Below are positions 1 to 8,612 of a DNA stretch of 12,500 nucleotides, in pieces; within the stretch, counting starts at the first letter, position 1; every line of letters starts with the position of its first letter. The notes beneath the pieces were generated by a model. The model was not told the origin of the DNA and made no database searches. It was given only the letters and a program-made list of their open reading frames with translations. Source of the stretch: Actinidia chinensis (lineage: Eukaryota > Streptophyta > Magnoliopsida > Ericales > Actinidiaceae); assembly GCA_009663005.1 (NCBI GenBank), contig CM018904.1, positions 1,245,621 through 1,258,120 of the forward strand, written 5' to 3'. Made by a program: the position numbers and the translations under genes.

Positions 1-545
1 AAACTCTCGCTCAAAGATCGTTTCTTTCTCTCTCATCTCTACATTGACCACGAAAACCTTCGAAAACAACAAGGATCTGAAAATACCCATCCCCGAATCG
101 GACGAAATATTACTGAGAATCGTTGGGTCTGTAACGGATTGGTTGTGTTGACTGATTTTGTTCGGTTCAAGACCTATCTTTTTTTGAACCCTATCGATTG
201 GAGTCTCTCACTCTTCCCGTGCCTAACTTTTACCTCTGGGTTCTGATTATTCACTGGGGTCTTTATGGCGCTCATTGGTCTGGTCTTGATTTGAATTTAA
301 GGTTGTGAGGGTTTCGTATTTGGGAGGGGAAAGTGGGTTTAGAGGGTTCCCCTAAGTTGAAATTTAAGCGCTCATGCGCGGATTGGAGGGATTTTAAGGT
401 TGTGCGAGTTTTGGGTTAATGAAGCATGTTGTAACTGATCTCCGCATGTAAATTATAACGAACACAATTTGGTAGAGTATCTTCTTTCTTCATCTTCACA
501 GCTAACTCTTGATTTGTGCAGCTAAAGTTCTGTTAATAAATGGGA
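1..545 (+). other. Possible transcribed leader / 5' UTR and intron-like sequence of an unidentified gene
   Basis: The first 50 bases are pyrimidine-rich (runs of CTCTC and TTTCTTTCTC), typical of plant core promoter 'Y patches' and 5' leaders on this strand. Composition stays more balanced than the AT-rich DNA that follows at about 545. A TTGTGCAG at about 515-522 resembles a plant 3' splice site, but no open coding exon follows it. I cannot name a gene. It could be the 5' end of a transcript whose coding part is lost, or promoter DNA of a gene to the left on the other strand. This rests on composition only. Confidence 0.25.
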
Positions 546-894
546 TGGGTATTTTATAAGGGCTAAATGGATGAGGCTAAAATTAATGCTTTAACACTTA
601 TCCTAATCTGCTGGAATGTGGATAGCTTTAACTCTATTTTTTTTTAAAAAAAAAAAACCAAGAAGTTAGAGCAGATGAACATGGAAGTGATTCATTTTCT
701 TTCGATCTCTTTTCTGGATAGATGTTTTTTTTTTTTATTAATATGGGAGATACTTTGAGATGGAGTTGAATATCACTAGCCAATGCACCAAAAAAAATAT
801 TAATTAGGGAGTACAAAAAAGAATTTTAGAAAAGCATTATAATGAGGAATGACTCCGCCTTTTAAATTGCTTAACATCGGAAAATGGAATAATC
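546..894. other. AT-rich intergenic spacer
   Basis: No gene is visible. The main landmark is a T9 run directly followed by an A12 run (637-657), a self-complementary tract. It creates a spurious lysine/phenylalanine-rich open frame on the minus strand that I do not consider coding. A second T tract lies at about 725-736. Confidence 0.6.
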
Positions 895-1380
895 GAGAAT
901 CTTGAGAACGGTCAGCCAGTTAAATTAGTGATGAATCGGTTGGTTTAAAATGGGGCCTATGAAAGTCTATCTATTCTTTAATCTCTTAGTGAAAAAAAGG
1001 GGTCAGAAAGAGATATCCCATTTGTAATTTTGACTAGTGGATAAGGGATCGTCTAATTGAAAATGATAACATAATGTATCGGTCATTAGAAAGAGTTCTA
1101 ATAACATATACATAAAGTAAATCAATGAATTGATCTATTTCCTTTGTGGGGAAAAACAAGAGAAAATGAAGACCCGCAACTTGGCAAAACAAAAAAAAAC
1201 ACATATTGTAACCTTAGGGAAAAAAATCGTAATAAAGGCAAGATACACTTAGACTAGAAAAACCCGTACTCAAAAAAAAATTAAAATACCTTATTTTCGA
1301 GCACGGGTTTTTGTCGATAAAAAAAAATTCAAATGAATTCAAGTGGAGTTTGTTTCTTTTTATTATTTGGTCACTTATAA
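895..1380. other. Candidate plastid-derived insert (NUPT-like), non-coding
   Basis: This stretch differs in texture from its neighbours and reads like chloroplast intergenic spacer: short A tracts between unique-looking sequence, with a strong inverted repeat at 1258-1312 of the kind that ends plastid transcripts. The phrase around the right arm, GAGCACGGGTTTTTGTCG, looks familiar as plastid spacer sequence, but I cannot say which spacer. No plastid gene exon is present to anchor the claim. The edges are estimates from change in sequence character. It may equally be nuclear DNA containing a hairpin. Confidence 0.3.
1258..1312. other. Stem-loop: 14-bp inverted repeat, 27-nt AT-only-rich loop
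   Basis: The left arm AAAAACCCGTACTC (1258-1271) pairs with the right arm GAGCACGGGTTTTT (1299-1312). Thirteen of 14 positions are complementary, the exception being A versus C in the middle. The loop is an A/T-rich 27 nt. The form matches the stem-loops at plastid mRNA 3' ends, though a chance nuclear hairpin cannot be excluded. Confidence 0.7.
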
Positions 1381-2186
1381 GCTAGTAACGTTTTTCAACA
1401 AGGACTTTAGGATACATTTAGTGTTGGGCTTAGACCATTAGAAATTAAGCCCAAATACAAAAGAATAGGGACCTACATCCCTCAACCAGAAAGAATTTAT
1501 GGTATGGATAAGAGGAGAAGGAGGCAATCTACAGTTTCGATTCGTTCTGTGATGGGGGATGCAGAACAATGTACATAATGTTCTCTCTGTCTACTCTGAA
1601 TTGTATTAACTGTAACAATATATTTGTTAACAACACCAGTCATATTGGGAACTAGTAATTACTCGTGCCAATTGGTATTACGTAAAAAAAAAATCACATC
1701 TTAAGCATACTCGTTAGACTTTTACAATCTAAAAATAGATAAGATATAAAAATTAGATAAAATATACATTTTTACAAAATAGAGAATAAATTAGAAAGTA
1801 TAATAATTTTTTTTAAAAAAATCTTTTTGGGGAGAAATGAGTGAGAAATAAATGTGTGTTTTATTATTTTTTTTTTTTGAGTTTCACTAAAAAGTAAAGC
1901 ATATGCCAAGTTTTAAAGTTTTTTGTCTATTGAATTATAACTTATGTGCGGTCCACATCTTTGAAAAGTAGGAAATGATAGTTTTGTGGGAAAAAAAATA
2001 ATCTCAGGTTAAATCTCAGCCGTTAGATTAATTCAAATGAATTTTAACCGTAAATAGCAAAAAAATAATTTTTAAATTTAAAATTAGTTGTGATTTATAT
2101 TATAAATTGACCCAATTTCAATTATTTTAATGTTCAACCCTCACTTGGTTGCTGAGGCTGATAAACGCTGAGCTCGGCACTTATCC
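1381..2186. other. Intergenic DNA without recognisable gene
   Basis: No coding exon is visible. The part at about 1422-1632 has more balanced composition, begins TGTTGGG and ends TTGTTAACA, a shape reminiscent of a short LTR. However, the flanking 5 bases do not match and no primer-binding site follows. From 1680 to 2120 the DNA is very AT-rich with T8-T10 and A7-A9 runs. A phrase at about 2014-2030 (CTCAGCCGTTAGATTAA) is the kind of motif often met in plant MITE-like repeats, but I could not find a partner arm. Confidence 0.5.
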
Positions 2187-4850
2187 AATGAATTACAAAC
2201 TATAATGAACAAATATTTGGTGTTATCACTAACCAATGTGGGAGAAGAAAAGATTGTTTTACTTCATAACGTTTGTTTTATGTTTCATTGCAATAATCAG
2301 TTCCTCGTCTGAGTCGCACACTAGTGAATTGAAGTGCACTTATTTATGAAACATTTTTTTTGATAGTAAAATTACAAGATTGTGGGGATAAAAAGTTGTA
2401 ACCAAACCAGCTTATAATTTATTTTAAGCCTGTGAGTTAATTAAATAAAATAATCATATTAATGGCCAATTATAAATGATAAACCAACAGCCATTTGAAT
2501 TAACAGATTTTTTTGCTTATTTGGAAGTGGTAAATACTATATATACGGAACAAATGAAATGACACTTTTTTCAGTTAAAATACCTAAGCATAAGGACATT
2601 TTGGATATATATTGCAAAAAGAACTAAACTATACCAAACAAATTTACAAATTAGTTTAAGTTTCTTAAGGTAAGAATCTGGGAAGTCATATTTTAAAAAA
2701 CGCGTAACTTATAAATGATACAAAACATGATACATTCTTTATTAACAGCATAGAGTGTAAAGTATCAATAAGAAATTAGGGGTTGTAACTTGAGCATGTT
2801 AGGGGTCCGACCGTGCCCCGTATTTGGTGTTCTAGAGGTTACCCACGCTGTTTAAAAGGTCCGGTGTCAAGATTGAGGTATTTTTACCTAAGCTAGGCCC
2901 AAGTTTCGTCTTGTGAACTCAGGCTGGGCTCCGGATGTCATGAAAAATCAAAATAAAATTCGTTGTAAAAATCAATTTAACACAATTCTTATTTATGAGT
3001 GATAGTCGGTGTTTTATTTTGAAAAAATAATGGGGACAGAAAATGAATCAACAACCTAGAATTGCTCACAACTTATATTGATAACTCAGATTTCATTGAA
3101 CAACGTAGAAACCAATCAACAAATATCACAATTATATATATCACATAATCGAACTTGGCCTCAGGTTACCCAAATCCTTTGCCCAAGCCTATCCAAAATT
3201 GGGGCTCTAAAATTTTGTTTCAGTATATTGCCCAACCACACAAATTTGTCAGACACATTAATTGTTTAGAATGAAATTAGAGATTCCTTGGCAAGTTTTT
3301 CTTTGTTTGTTTGTTTTTTCTTTTCTTCGGACTTGGATGATCTCTTTGGAAATAGGTAGACATATCACTATCATAGAAATTACACCATCTTTGATTGACC
3401 GGATTCATAATGAGTATATTAATAATTTCATTGGACTAATAGTTAAAATACTATCAATAAAATATTTTTCATGAATTATATAATCCTTGTTTTATGAGAT
3501 TGATGATGAAAACAACTATATAATCTTCTTACTAATATTTATGCTCGAACGCTGAATACACATTTATTTAGTGCTCTCGAAGTCTCATGTGGTATTTGTA
3601 CGTATTACTCCAAACTAATTACATAGAGATATTTTTTGCAGATGTAACATGTTAACTACATTTGATGAGTGTTGGAAAACAAGAGATGACCGACAATATG
3701 TGTTGCTTAATTGTTCGTTTGCTAAGAGTAATAATGTAATATACCACATGCACATAATAATTTCAGAAGTCCTAATAATTTTCCAATTTTTTATGTTCTA
3801 ATTTTAAATTAAATAGGGCCTCCTACGATTGATTACCCATGGTCAGAGGAAGAAATATAATGTTTTCTACAAACAGCTGTTTAATGGCATGCTGGCGTAT
3901 GCCGAGTCCCGACCAATAATTATCCTATAGTTTGACTGTTTAATTTCCCTGAATGGTAATTATATCCTATAGACGGCGGTGGTGGCAGTTTTTATGACCA
4001 TGGTGAGCCACAACCACATCGGCTTTCGTAGCCTTTTGCATATTGTTGTTGACGATGTAGTGGAAGTGTGGTGGTCGCAATTATGACCGTGGTGAGGACT
4101 GATGGTGGTGGCAGTGAAGTTGACGAGAATACTTTTGAAAGTTTGGCGTGGGGATGGGGAAAAAATATAAAACGATTTCGGGGATGGCTTTGTATGACTC
4201 TTCCCTGATTACTTGCCCCGACTAAAGTACTATATATTTTGTTTTTTATATTTTTTATTATTTAATTTATATTTTATATTATTTACTAATAATAAATCTC
4301 AAATATACGCTTTTTTACTAAGTTGAAGTTATTCCTTGTTGTTATGTTAGTTTTTTTTATATTTCAAAGTAAATTATTTGTAATTGATGAGAGAAAAAAC
4401 AAAATAAGGTGGGGAAACGGGCACAGGGCAAGAAAATTCAAAATCACATAGAGAATTGGATGGAGTGATCAATTTAATCCTTCCCCTTCGGGATCGAGAT
4501 ATGGATCGGATGCCTATTGGGATAGTCATGATAGCGATGGGATCGGTTCCACGTTTTGAACGGACTTGTTGATTCCTGAAAACGTCAAGAACCGTAGAAT
4601 TCGGTACATTCCGTGATTTTACTCACAACCAAACAAATCCAACCTGTGAACGCCCCTAGCATATACAGTTGGATAAATTTTATAGCTGGTCTCTTTAGTT
4701 TAGAAAAATTGACTTTAATCCCAATATATTTAATTTGAACAATTATAACTTTACATTTTTTTATTAGTTGCAATGTGATTCCTTTATTGAAATTCATTTA
4801 AATGCAAATAGAAATTGCATAGCTTCTCTTTTATTTTATTTTTTTACATT
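2187..4850 (+). repeat. Long non-coding repeat family, copy A
   Basis: This aligns along its length with copy B (9683-12500) in the same orientation. Anchors: TGTGGGAGAAGAAAAG at 2237 and 9741; the ATTGCTCACAACTTATATTG block at 3061 and 10521; TTGGACTAATAGTTAAAATA at 3431 and 10991; a 45-bp identical AT-rich run at 4263-4307 and 11893-11937; CAATGTGATTC at 4771 and 12424. The offset grows from about 7.46 to 7.65 kb because of small indels. Identity by eye is about 80-85% in good stretches. Similarity begins near AATGAATTA at 2187 and fades near 4850. No transposase, gag-pol or rep frame is present, and no clear TG...CA ends, primer-binding site or terminal inverted repeat was found. The class is unknown. 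Short open frames inside (3078-3269, 3262-3474, and minus-strand 4585-4797) are not conserved as proteins in B. Confidence 0.8.
3974..4119 (+). repeat. GGT-rich imperfect repeat tract inside copy A
   Basis: The tract is rich in GGTGGT, GTGGTGG and GATGGTGG. The motif TTATGACCATGGTGAG occurs at 3992-4007 and again as TTATGACCGTGGTGAG at 4081-4096, 89 bases apart. The same pair with the same spacing is found in copy B. It is G-rich on the + strand but the G runs are short. Confidence 0.6.
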
Positions 4851-4910
4851 TTTGGTCAATATTTTTACAAATTTTGAATAGATGAACCGATTACAATTTG
4901 TTGGAAATTA

Positions 4911-5702
4911 AGGCCGGTCAGGTTACTCAAACCCTTTGCCCAAGCCAATCCAATCCAAAGTTGTGGCTTTAAAATTGTGTTTCAGTAGCCTTAGTCCTCA
5001 AATTTGCCCGGTGCTGTGCTCAGGTTAGCCCAACCCAAGTTTTGCATTTTGTTTTTCATGGACCTATATGCGCTTATTTCCAAAATTTAATTGTTTTCAA
5101 GGCAATTAGAGATTCTTTCGCAAAGTGAAACAATAAATGCAAGTTTTTTCTTTGTTTGGTCTGTTTGTTATTGTCTTCAGATTTGAATGTTCTGTATGTG
5201 GAAATAGCTACATATCACTATTGTAGAAATTACACCAATGTTTTATATGTGGAGATATCTAAACATATCATTATCATAAAAACTGCACCTTGTTTCATTG
5301 ACCGAATCCATAGTACAAAAAATATCAATAAAATATTTTTCAAGTATTATATAATTCATGTCTTATGAGATTTGATGATGGAACAAATATATAATCTTTT
5401 TACCAATATTTATGCTCAAACGTTGAATATACAGTTCTTCAATTCTTTCGGAGTACCTATATATTTCTACGTGTTATTTTTTAACTAATCACGTAGCTAT
5501 AAATTTTGCGAATACGATATGTTGGCTTTAAACTGTTGAATAGTAGGGAGACAAAAGGTAATCCATAATATGTTTGTAGTTGTTATTTTTATTTATTGTG
5601 AGTATCACGTAGAATACCACTGCACTTTAGGAGACCTAATATTTCTCTATTTTCATTCTCTTAATTAATTTTGTTAAATCAACAAGGCCTAGAGACGACT
5701 TA
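4911..5702 (+). repeat. Truncated, diverged copy C of the same repeat family
   Basis: This corresponds to the middle of copies A (about 3160-3820) and B (about 10715-11370), same orientation, starting about 60 bases after copy A fades. Anchors: GGTCAGGTTACTCAAACC at 4916-4933 is identical to B at 10727-10744, while A lacks part of it. TATCAATAAAATATTTTTCA at 5323-5342 is identical to A at 3452-3471. The end resembles A/B up to AAGGCCTAGAGACGACTT. C is more diverged than A is from B and contains about 80 extra bases around 5010-5100 that A and B lack. The left arm and right half of the unit are missing. No protein is encoded; the open frame at 5156-5368 is a by-product of the duplication noted below. 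Confidence 0.75.
5186..5289 (+). repeat. Two-copy tandem duplication (51 and 53 bp) inside copy C
   Basis: The segments 5186-5236 and 5237-5289 both run AATGTT..TATGTGGA.ATA.CTA..CATATCA.TAT..TA.AAA.T.CACC with small differences. Copies A and B have only a single version, so the duplication is private to C. Confidence 0.75.
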
Positions 5703-6060
5703 GGTTGCATCATTTGGTACCACCCCCGGGCGGCGGCCGTGCATGTGCTTACCCCAGCCCCTAGCTTTTTCAGCTTTTCGGCTGACTTTTTTTAAGCTTA
5801 TAAACAAAAAGCCCAACTAGAATCGGTTTGTTTGCTTTTTTATTTTTGCCATTTTTAAACTAAAGTAAAGCAAAAAAAACAAAAAAAAGATAAAAATTTT
5901 ATATTTTTGTTAATAACAAACTTAAAAAATTAATTTTTAAACATTACCAACATAGCCTTAATCCACGAGTCACGACGAATGTCTCATATTCCAACTACTA
6001 GCTTTTAATAGGCACGGCAATCAATCTACGCCTGACCTGTCGGTCCTTGTTTTGTTCATT
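5703..6060. other. Spacer with a GC-rich spike and a possible decayed MITE
   Basis: At about 5718-5760 there is a sharp GC-rich patch (TACCACCCCCGGGCGGCGG and following bases) in otherwise AT-rich DNA. Its left part, GCATCATTTGGTACCACCCC, faintly resembles the GCACGTTTGGTATGCACCC of copy B (about 11444), so repeat copy C may extend to about 5730 with a deletion. About 5765-5870 holds AGCTTTTTCAGC, GCTTATAAAC and AAAAAGCCCAAC, vocabulary shared with the interior of the MITE at 6887-7107, but no matching termini are visible. The rest is A/T tracts. Confidence 0.4.
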
Positions 6061-6596
6061 TACAAGAGTAAATTATACTTACCAACAACATTATATTTTT
6101 TGACAAATTCCACTTTGGGCCTTTCCTGAGGAAGGCTGACGACGACAATGAGGGAATTGGGATTCGCGAGGGACTTGTTGGTTTTGTGGGGTGGCTATGG
6201 CATGGAAGGTGGCTATGTGTTTGGAGTTATGCCCACTAGGGTTTTGTAATGAAGAAATGATGAAATTGGGAGGAAAAAATTGGGGGGGCAATATTGGGTA
6301 CACCTACAATATAACCCCCCGAGATTTTTTTTTTAAATGGTTATTTGAGAAGGCGTAGGTACGATGAAATAAAGAGGGTGCAAAAAAAGCGCCTTCAGTG
6401 GTGGATTTCAGTTCTGACCTGGGTAGACACATAGCACTGTTGTGGCCTTTTTCGTCATGAAATCGGATAGTCGTTCATAGTGGGGTTGATTGCAACGATT
6501 TAACAAGCCAAGGGGCAATTTGAGAAAATTCTTAATTTGAAGGGTCACAGTGGGAATTGGTCAATATTTTTAGGGACAGAGTAATTAACCCTTGTA
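6061..6596. mobile_element. Non-autonomous inverted-repeat element, Mutator-like in form
   Basis: The left end TACAAGAGTAAATTATACTT (from 6061) and the reverse complement of the right end, TTACAAGGGTTAATTACTCT (right edge about 6596), match at most positions. The inverted similarity continues inward about 55-60 bases: left TTTTTTGACAAATTCCACTT and right, read in reverse, AATATTGACCAATTCCCACT. The interior is about 400 bp without a coding frame. The minus-strand open frame at 6091-6303 lies partly in the terminal repeat and resembles no transposase. Long degenerate inverted repeats suit a Mutator-like (MULE) derivative. I did not find a convincing 9-bp target duplication, so exact edges are uncertain by about 10 bases. 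Confidence 0.5.
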
Positions 6597-6599
6597 AAA

Positions 6600-6717
6600 A
6601 TGGATAATGGATCAAGCTTAGCTGCTCCAGAACCCCAAGCATCTAAAGCTGAAATAACTTTTGCAGATATTGTTTGTTTTTTCTCCTCTATTGAGCTTTC
6701 CCTAATTAAACTCGAAA
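6600..6717 (+). other. Probable remnant leader upstream of the secreted-protein gene fragment
   Basis: The sequence runs from the edge of the inverted-repeat element to the ATG at 6718. It ends with a pyrimidine-rich TTTTTTCTCCTCTATTGAGC and an AACTCGAAA context before the ATG, as expected for a plant 5' UTR. An open frame from 6600 overlaps the gene fragment in another frame and has no signal peptide or recognisable motif, so I treat it as chance. Confidence 0.35.
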
Positions 6718-7142
6718 ATGGTAATGGGGAAAGAAGAGAATTTTTGTTGTGCTTTTCTTGTTCTTTTGATTACCATTCTCCGAATTGATAATTCTTTTCA
6801 ATGGATTAATGCCCAATATCCTGAGTATTATCCAGTCGCCAATCTTTCCACTTCATGGACCAACAACTCCTCCGTTGACATATTCAGGCTCCGTTTGGTA
6901 ATGCTTAAAAGCCAAGTTTTTTTTAAATTTGCTATCAAAAAGGCCAAAAATTTTTGATTTTTTTGCTTTTGTGGCTTATTTTATCTCAAACAAGCAAAAA
7001 AGCAAAATCAGAAGCAAAAAAGCCAACTCCCTGATTGGTTTTTTTTAACTTATTTTAAAGTTAAACAACCCAGAAAAAGCAAAAAAAAACTGGTGCCAAA
7101 CGGAGCCTCAATAACCCACAACCCATCCTTGTTAATAAGTAA
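6718..7142 (+). pseudogene. N-terminal fragment of a secreted protein, G-type (bulb-type) lectin / EP1-like, interrupted by a MITE
   Basis: From the ATG at 6718 (good AAAATGG context; a second in-frame ATG follows at codon 3) the frame gives a short charged start, then a hydrophobic core at residues 9-21 (FCCAFLVLLITIL). This is consistent with a signal peptide. Residues 34-50 read YPEYYPVANLSTSWTNN, with N-glycosylation sequons at Asn42, Asn49 and Asn50. A 'YPxANLSTxWTNN' opening just after the signal peptide is what I recall for EP1-like glycoproteins and G-type lectin S-receptor-like proteins, which bind carbohydrate at the cell surface. That match is from memory. Codon 56 (Phe) is followed by the MITE at 6887-7107. 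Mentally removing the MITE and one TCA lets the frame go on 10 codons (NNPQPILVNK) to a TAA at 7140-7142. The lectin, PAN and kinase parts, usually about 400-800 residues in one exon, are absent, so this is a truncated remnant. Confidence 0.45.
6887..7107. mobile_element. MITE, 221 bp, perfect 12-bp TIRs, TCA target duplication (PIF/Harbinger-like)
   Basis: The left terminus GGCTCCGTTTGG (6887-6898) and the right terminus CCAAACGGAGCC (7096-7107) are exact inverted repeats. Both ends are flanked by TCA (6884-6886 and 7108-7110). A 3-bp target duplication and a G-rich 'GG..CCGTTTGG' end suit the PIF/Harbinger (Tourist-like) superfamily, although its usual duplication is TWA. The interior is A/T tracts with AAAAAGC / GCTTTTT words on both sides, giving further inverted complementarity, and encodes nothing. 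It sits inside the coding frame that starts at 6718, so it postdates that gene. Confidence 0.85.
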
Positions 7143-8270
7143 TTTTTGTATGTGGCTTCTGGTGTGACAATAGTAGAGGTGCCTGCATTTTTTGATAATT
7201 CTTTTCACTCTCCTACCGACCTTCAACCTTGTTCTTTTCGATATCTAAAAATGAATGTAGTAAATTTTTTTTTTTAACTCAAGAAAGATATTTGGGAGAA
7301 ATTACGAAAAAAACCCTTCAAGATTTGACCATGTGAATAAATTAACCTTACATTTTTAATTATAACAAATCAAACGTGTAGTTTTAATTTGGTACTATTT
7401 TAAATCATCTCCTAGTCTTCATCTACTTATGACTAGCATATCTAAGTGGTTCTCACGCAAAATGCAAAGGCTACCATTTTTAAAGCCAATTGAACTAATT
7501 AACAATGCAAATTAGAGAGTTTGGTGGTTGTATTTTTATTAAAGAGATCAAATTTGTATTACAATTTTATACCATTACGGCTTTACCTTCATTAGCATAA
7601 ACTTTTTTCTGGTTAACACCAACTTTTTCTGGTTTCCTTCAATTATTATATAAAACAGGAAGGTGCACTTTTGATGACCGAATATGATTTTTAGAAGCAA
7701 AATGATCCTAGAGAGAAGTGAAAACATACAAGTTGACTGGGAATTTCTATCAAGATTCTTAAGTTTGATTAATTGATGATAGTCTATTTGGCTGCAATCA
7801 ATAGTTAAAAATGCGATTGTATGTGGACCTCAACGCTTTACAGTTCTTTGAAATTGCTCTTTTGTTTTTGTTTTAGCTTTGGCTAATGCCATTCTTATAT
7901 GTTTCTTTTGTGCATTTGCTCGAGATTTATTGGTCATAAAGCTATTTGAATCTGTGTCTTTGGTCTATAAAACCCTACATTATGTTTAGAGCTATCCTAC
8001 AGACCGTCATCTAGGCCTATACTTGTCTGAGTCCTGAACTTTGGTCCTCTGATTACTGGTTGGGCAGTGTGTTAGATGATGGTTGCCGCTGTTTGTAGCT
8101 ACTTTAGCTGCATTACACCCGAAAATTCAAACATGCTGGATGCTGCTGCTTGCTAATTCTCCGATTAATTCCATGAATTCTGCATGTTCATTTGGGCATC
8201 TGATTTACAACAGAATTTTAACTATTTTTCTAATGATGTTTCCAAGAATTTAATTTTCATGCTACTGCAG
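7143..8270. other. Non-coding DNA, partly intron-like
   Basis: Immediately after the TAA at 7140-7142 the same frame stays open for 44 codons to a TAA at 7275-7277, with no recognisable domain. From about 7300, GGGAGAAATTACG.AAAAAACCC and following bases resemble the 'aaattac...aaaccc' wording of common decayed plant repeats. A short direct repeat ACTTTTTTCTGGTT / ACTTTTTCTGGTT lies at 7601-7614 and 7622-7634. The part at about 7860-8270 is T-rich, more balanced in composition, and ends in a good acceptor-like TGCTACTGCAG (8260-8270), as a plant intron would. No coding exon can be supported before that point. Confidence 0.45.
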
Positions 8271-8333
8271 CTTGTTGCTTGTGTCTTCTTTTTCTTGTTC
8301 ATTAAATCCCCTCCAACTGTTACCGTCACGTAG
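8271..8333 (+). pseudogene. Possible terminal exon encoding a hydrophobic C-terminus
   Basis: Directly after the acceptor-like CTACTGCAG ending at 8270, one frame reads LVACVFFFLFIKSPPTVTVT followed by TAG at 8331-8333. This is a 10-11 residue hydrophobic stretch with a short polar tail, as in the last exon of a membrane protein. No partner exon is evident upstream, so it would be a leftover exon or a coincidence. The overlapping open frame at 8272-8463 is, in my view, a shadow in another frame. Confidence 0.2.
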
Positions 8334-8612
8334 AGATGTGATCAGTGTGGTTTCTTTATGGATCTGCACAAGGACAGAGATGGGTTTACTTCTTGTTTTA
8401 ATTCCGATGTATCCCCCCCAAAAAAAAATAATTGAAAAAAAATATAGTTTACAGGGTGTGTAAATGTGTTCGCAACTGTCATTTTCATCACAAATTCAGT
8501 GTTTCTAAGCATGTTTCATACTAAATTGTTTCCAATTCCCGTTTCATACTAGAACCTCTCAGTCTGTCTGGAATGATATAATGGATTTTTAGCAAAAATC
8601 GGGAAATTTGGG
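8334..8612. other. Non-coding stretch, 3' UTR-like if the preceding exon is real
   Basis: It contains a C7 A8 junction at about 8412-8428 and a pair of near-identical phrases GTTTCATACTA (8513-8523 and 8541-8551), both followed within a few bases by A/T-rich sequence. No coding signal is seen. Confidence 0.4.

Noticed and set aside
1422..1632. Short solo LTR or TRIM (TGTTGGG ... GTTAACA, 211 bp)
   Set aside because: The ends look suggestive, but the 5 flanking bases (TTTAG and ACACC) do not match and there is no primer-binding site or second LTR.
3078..3474. Small open frames at 3078-3269 and 3262-3474 as genes
   Set aside because: The aligned sequence in copies B and C breaks both frames with indels and stops, so there is no sign of protein-level conservation.
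2798..4654. Nested hAT-like element between TAGGGGT (about 2799) and GCCCCTAG (about 4649)
   Set aside because: Only about 6-7 bases of the ends agree, copy B lacks the left TAGGGG, and the 8-base flanks do not match.
6091..6303. Minus-strand 70-residue proline/glutamine-rich frame
   Set aside because: It overlaps the terminal inverted repeat and core of the Mutator-like element, has no recognisable domain and no gene-like context.
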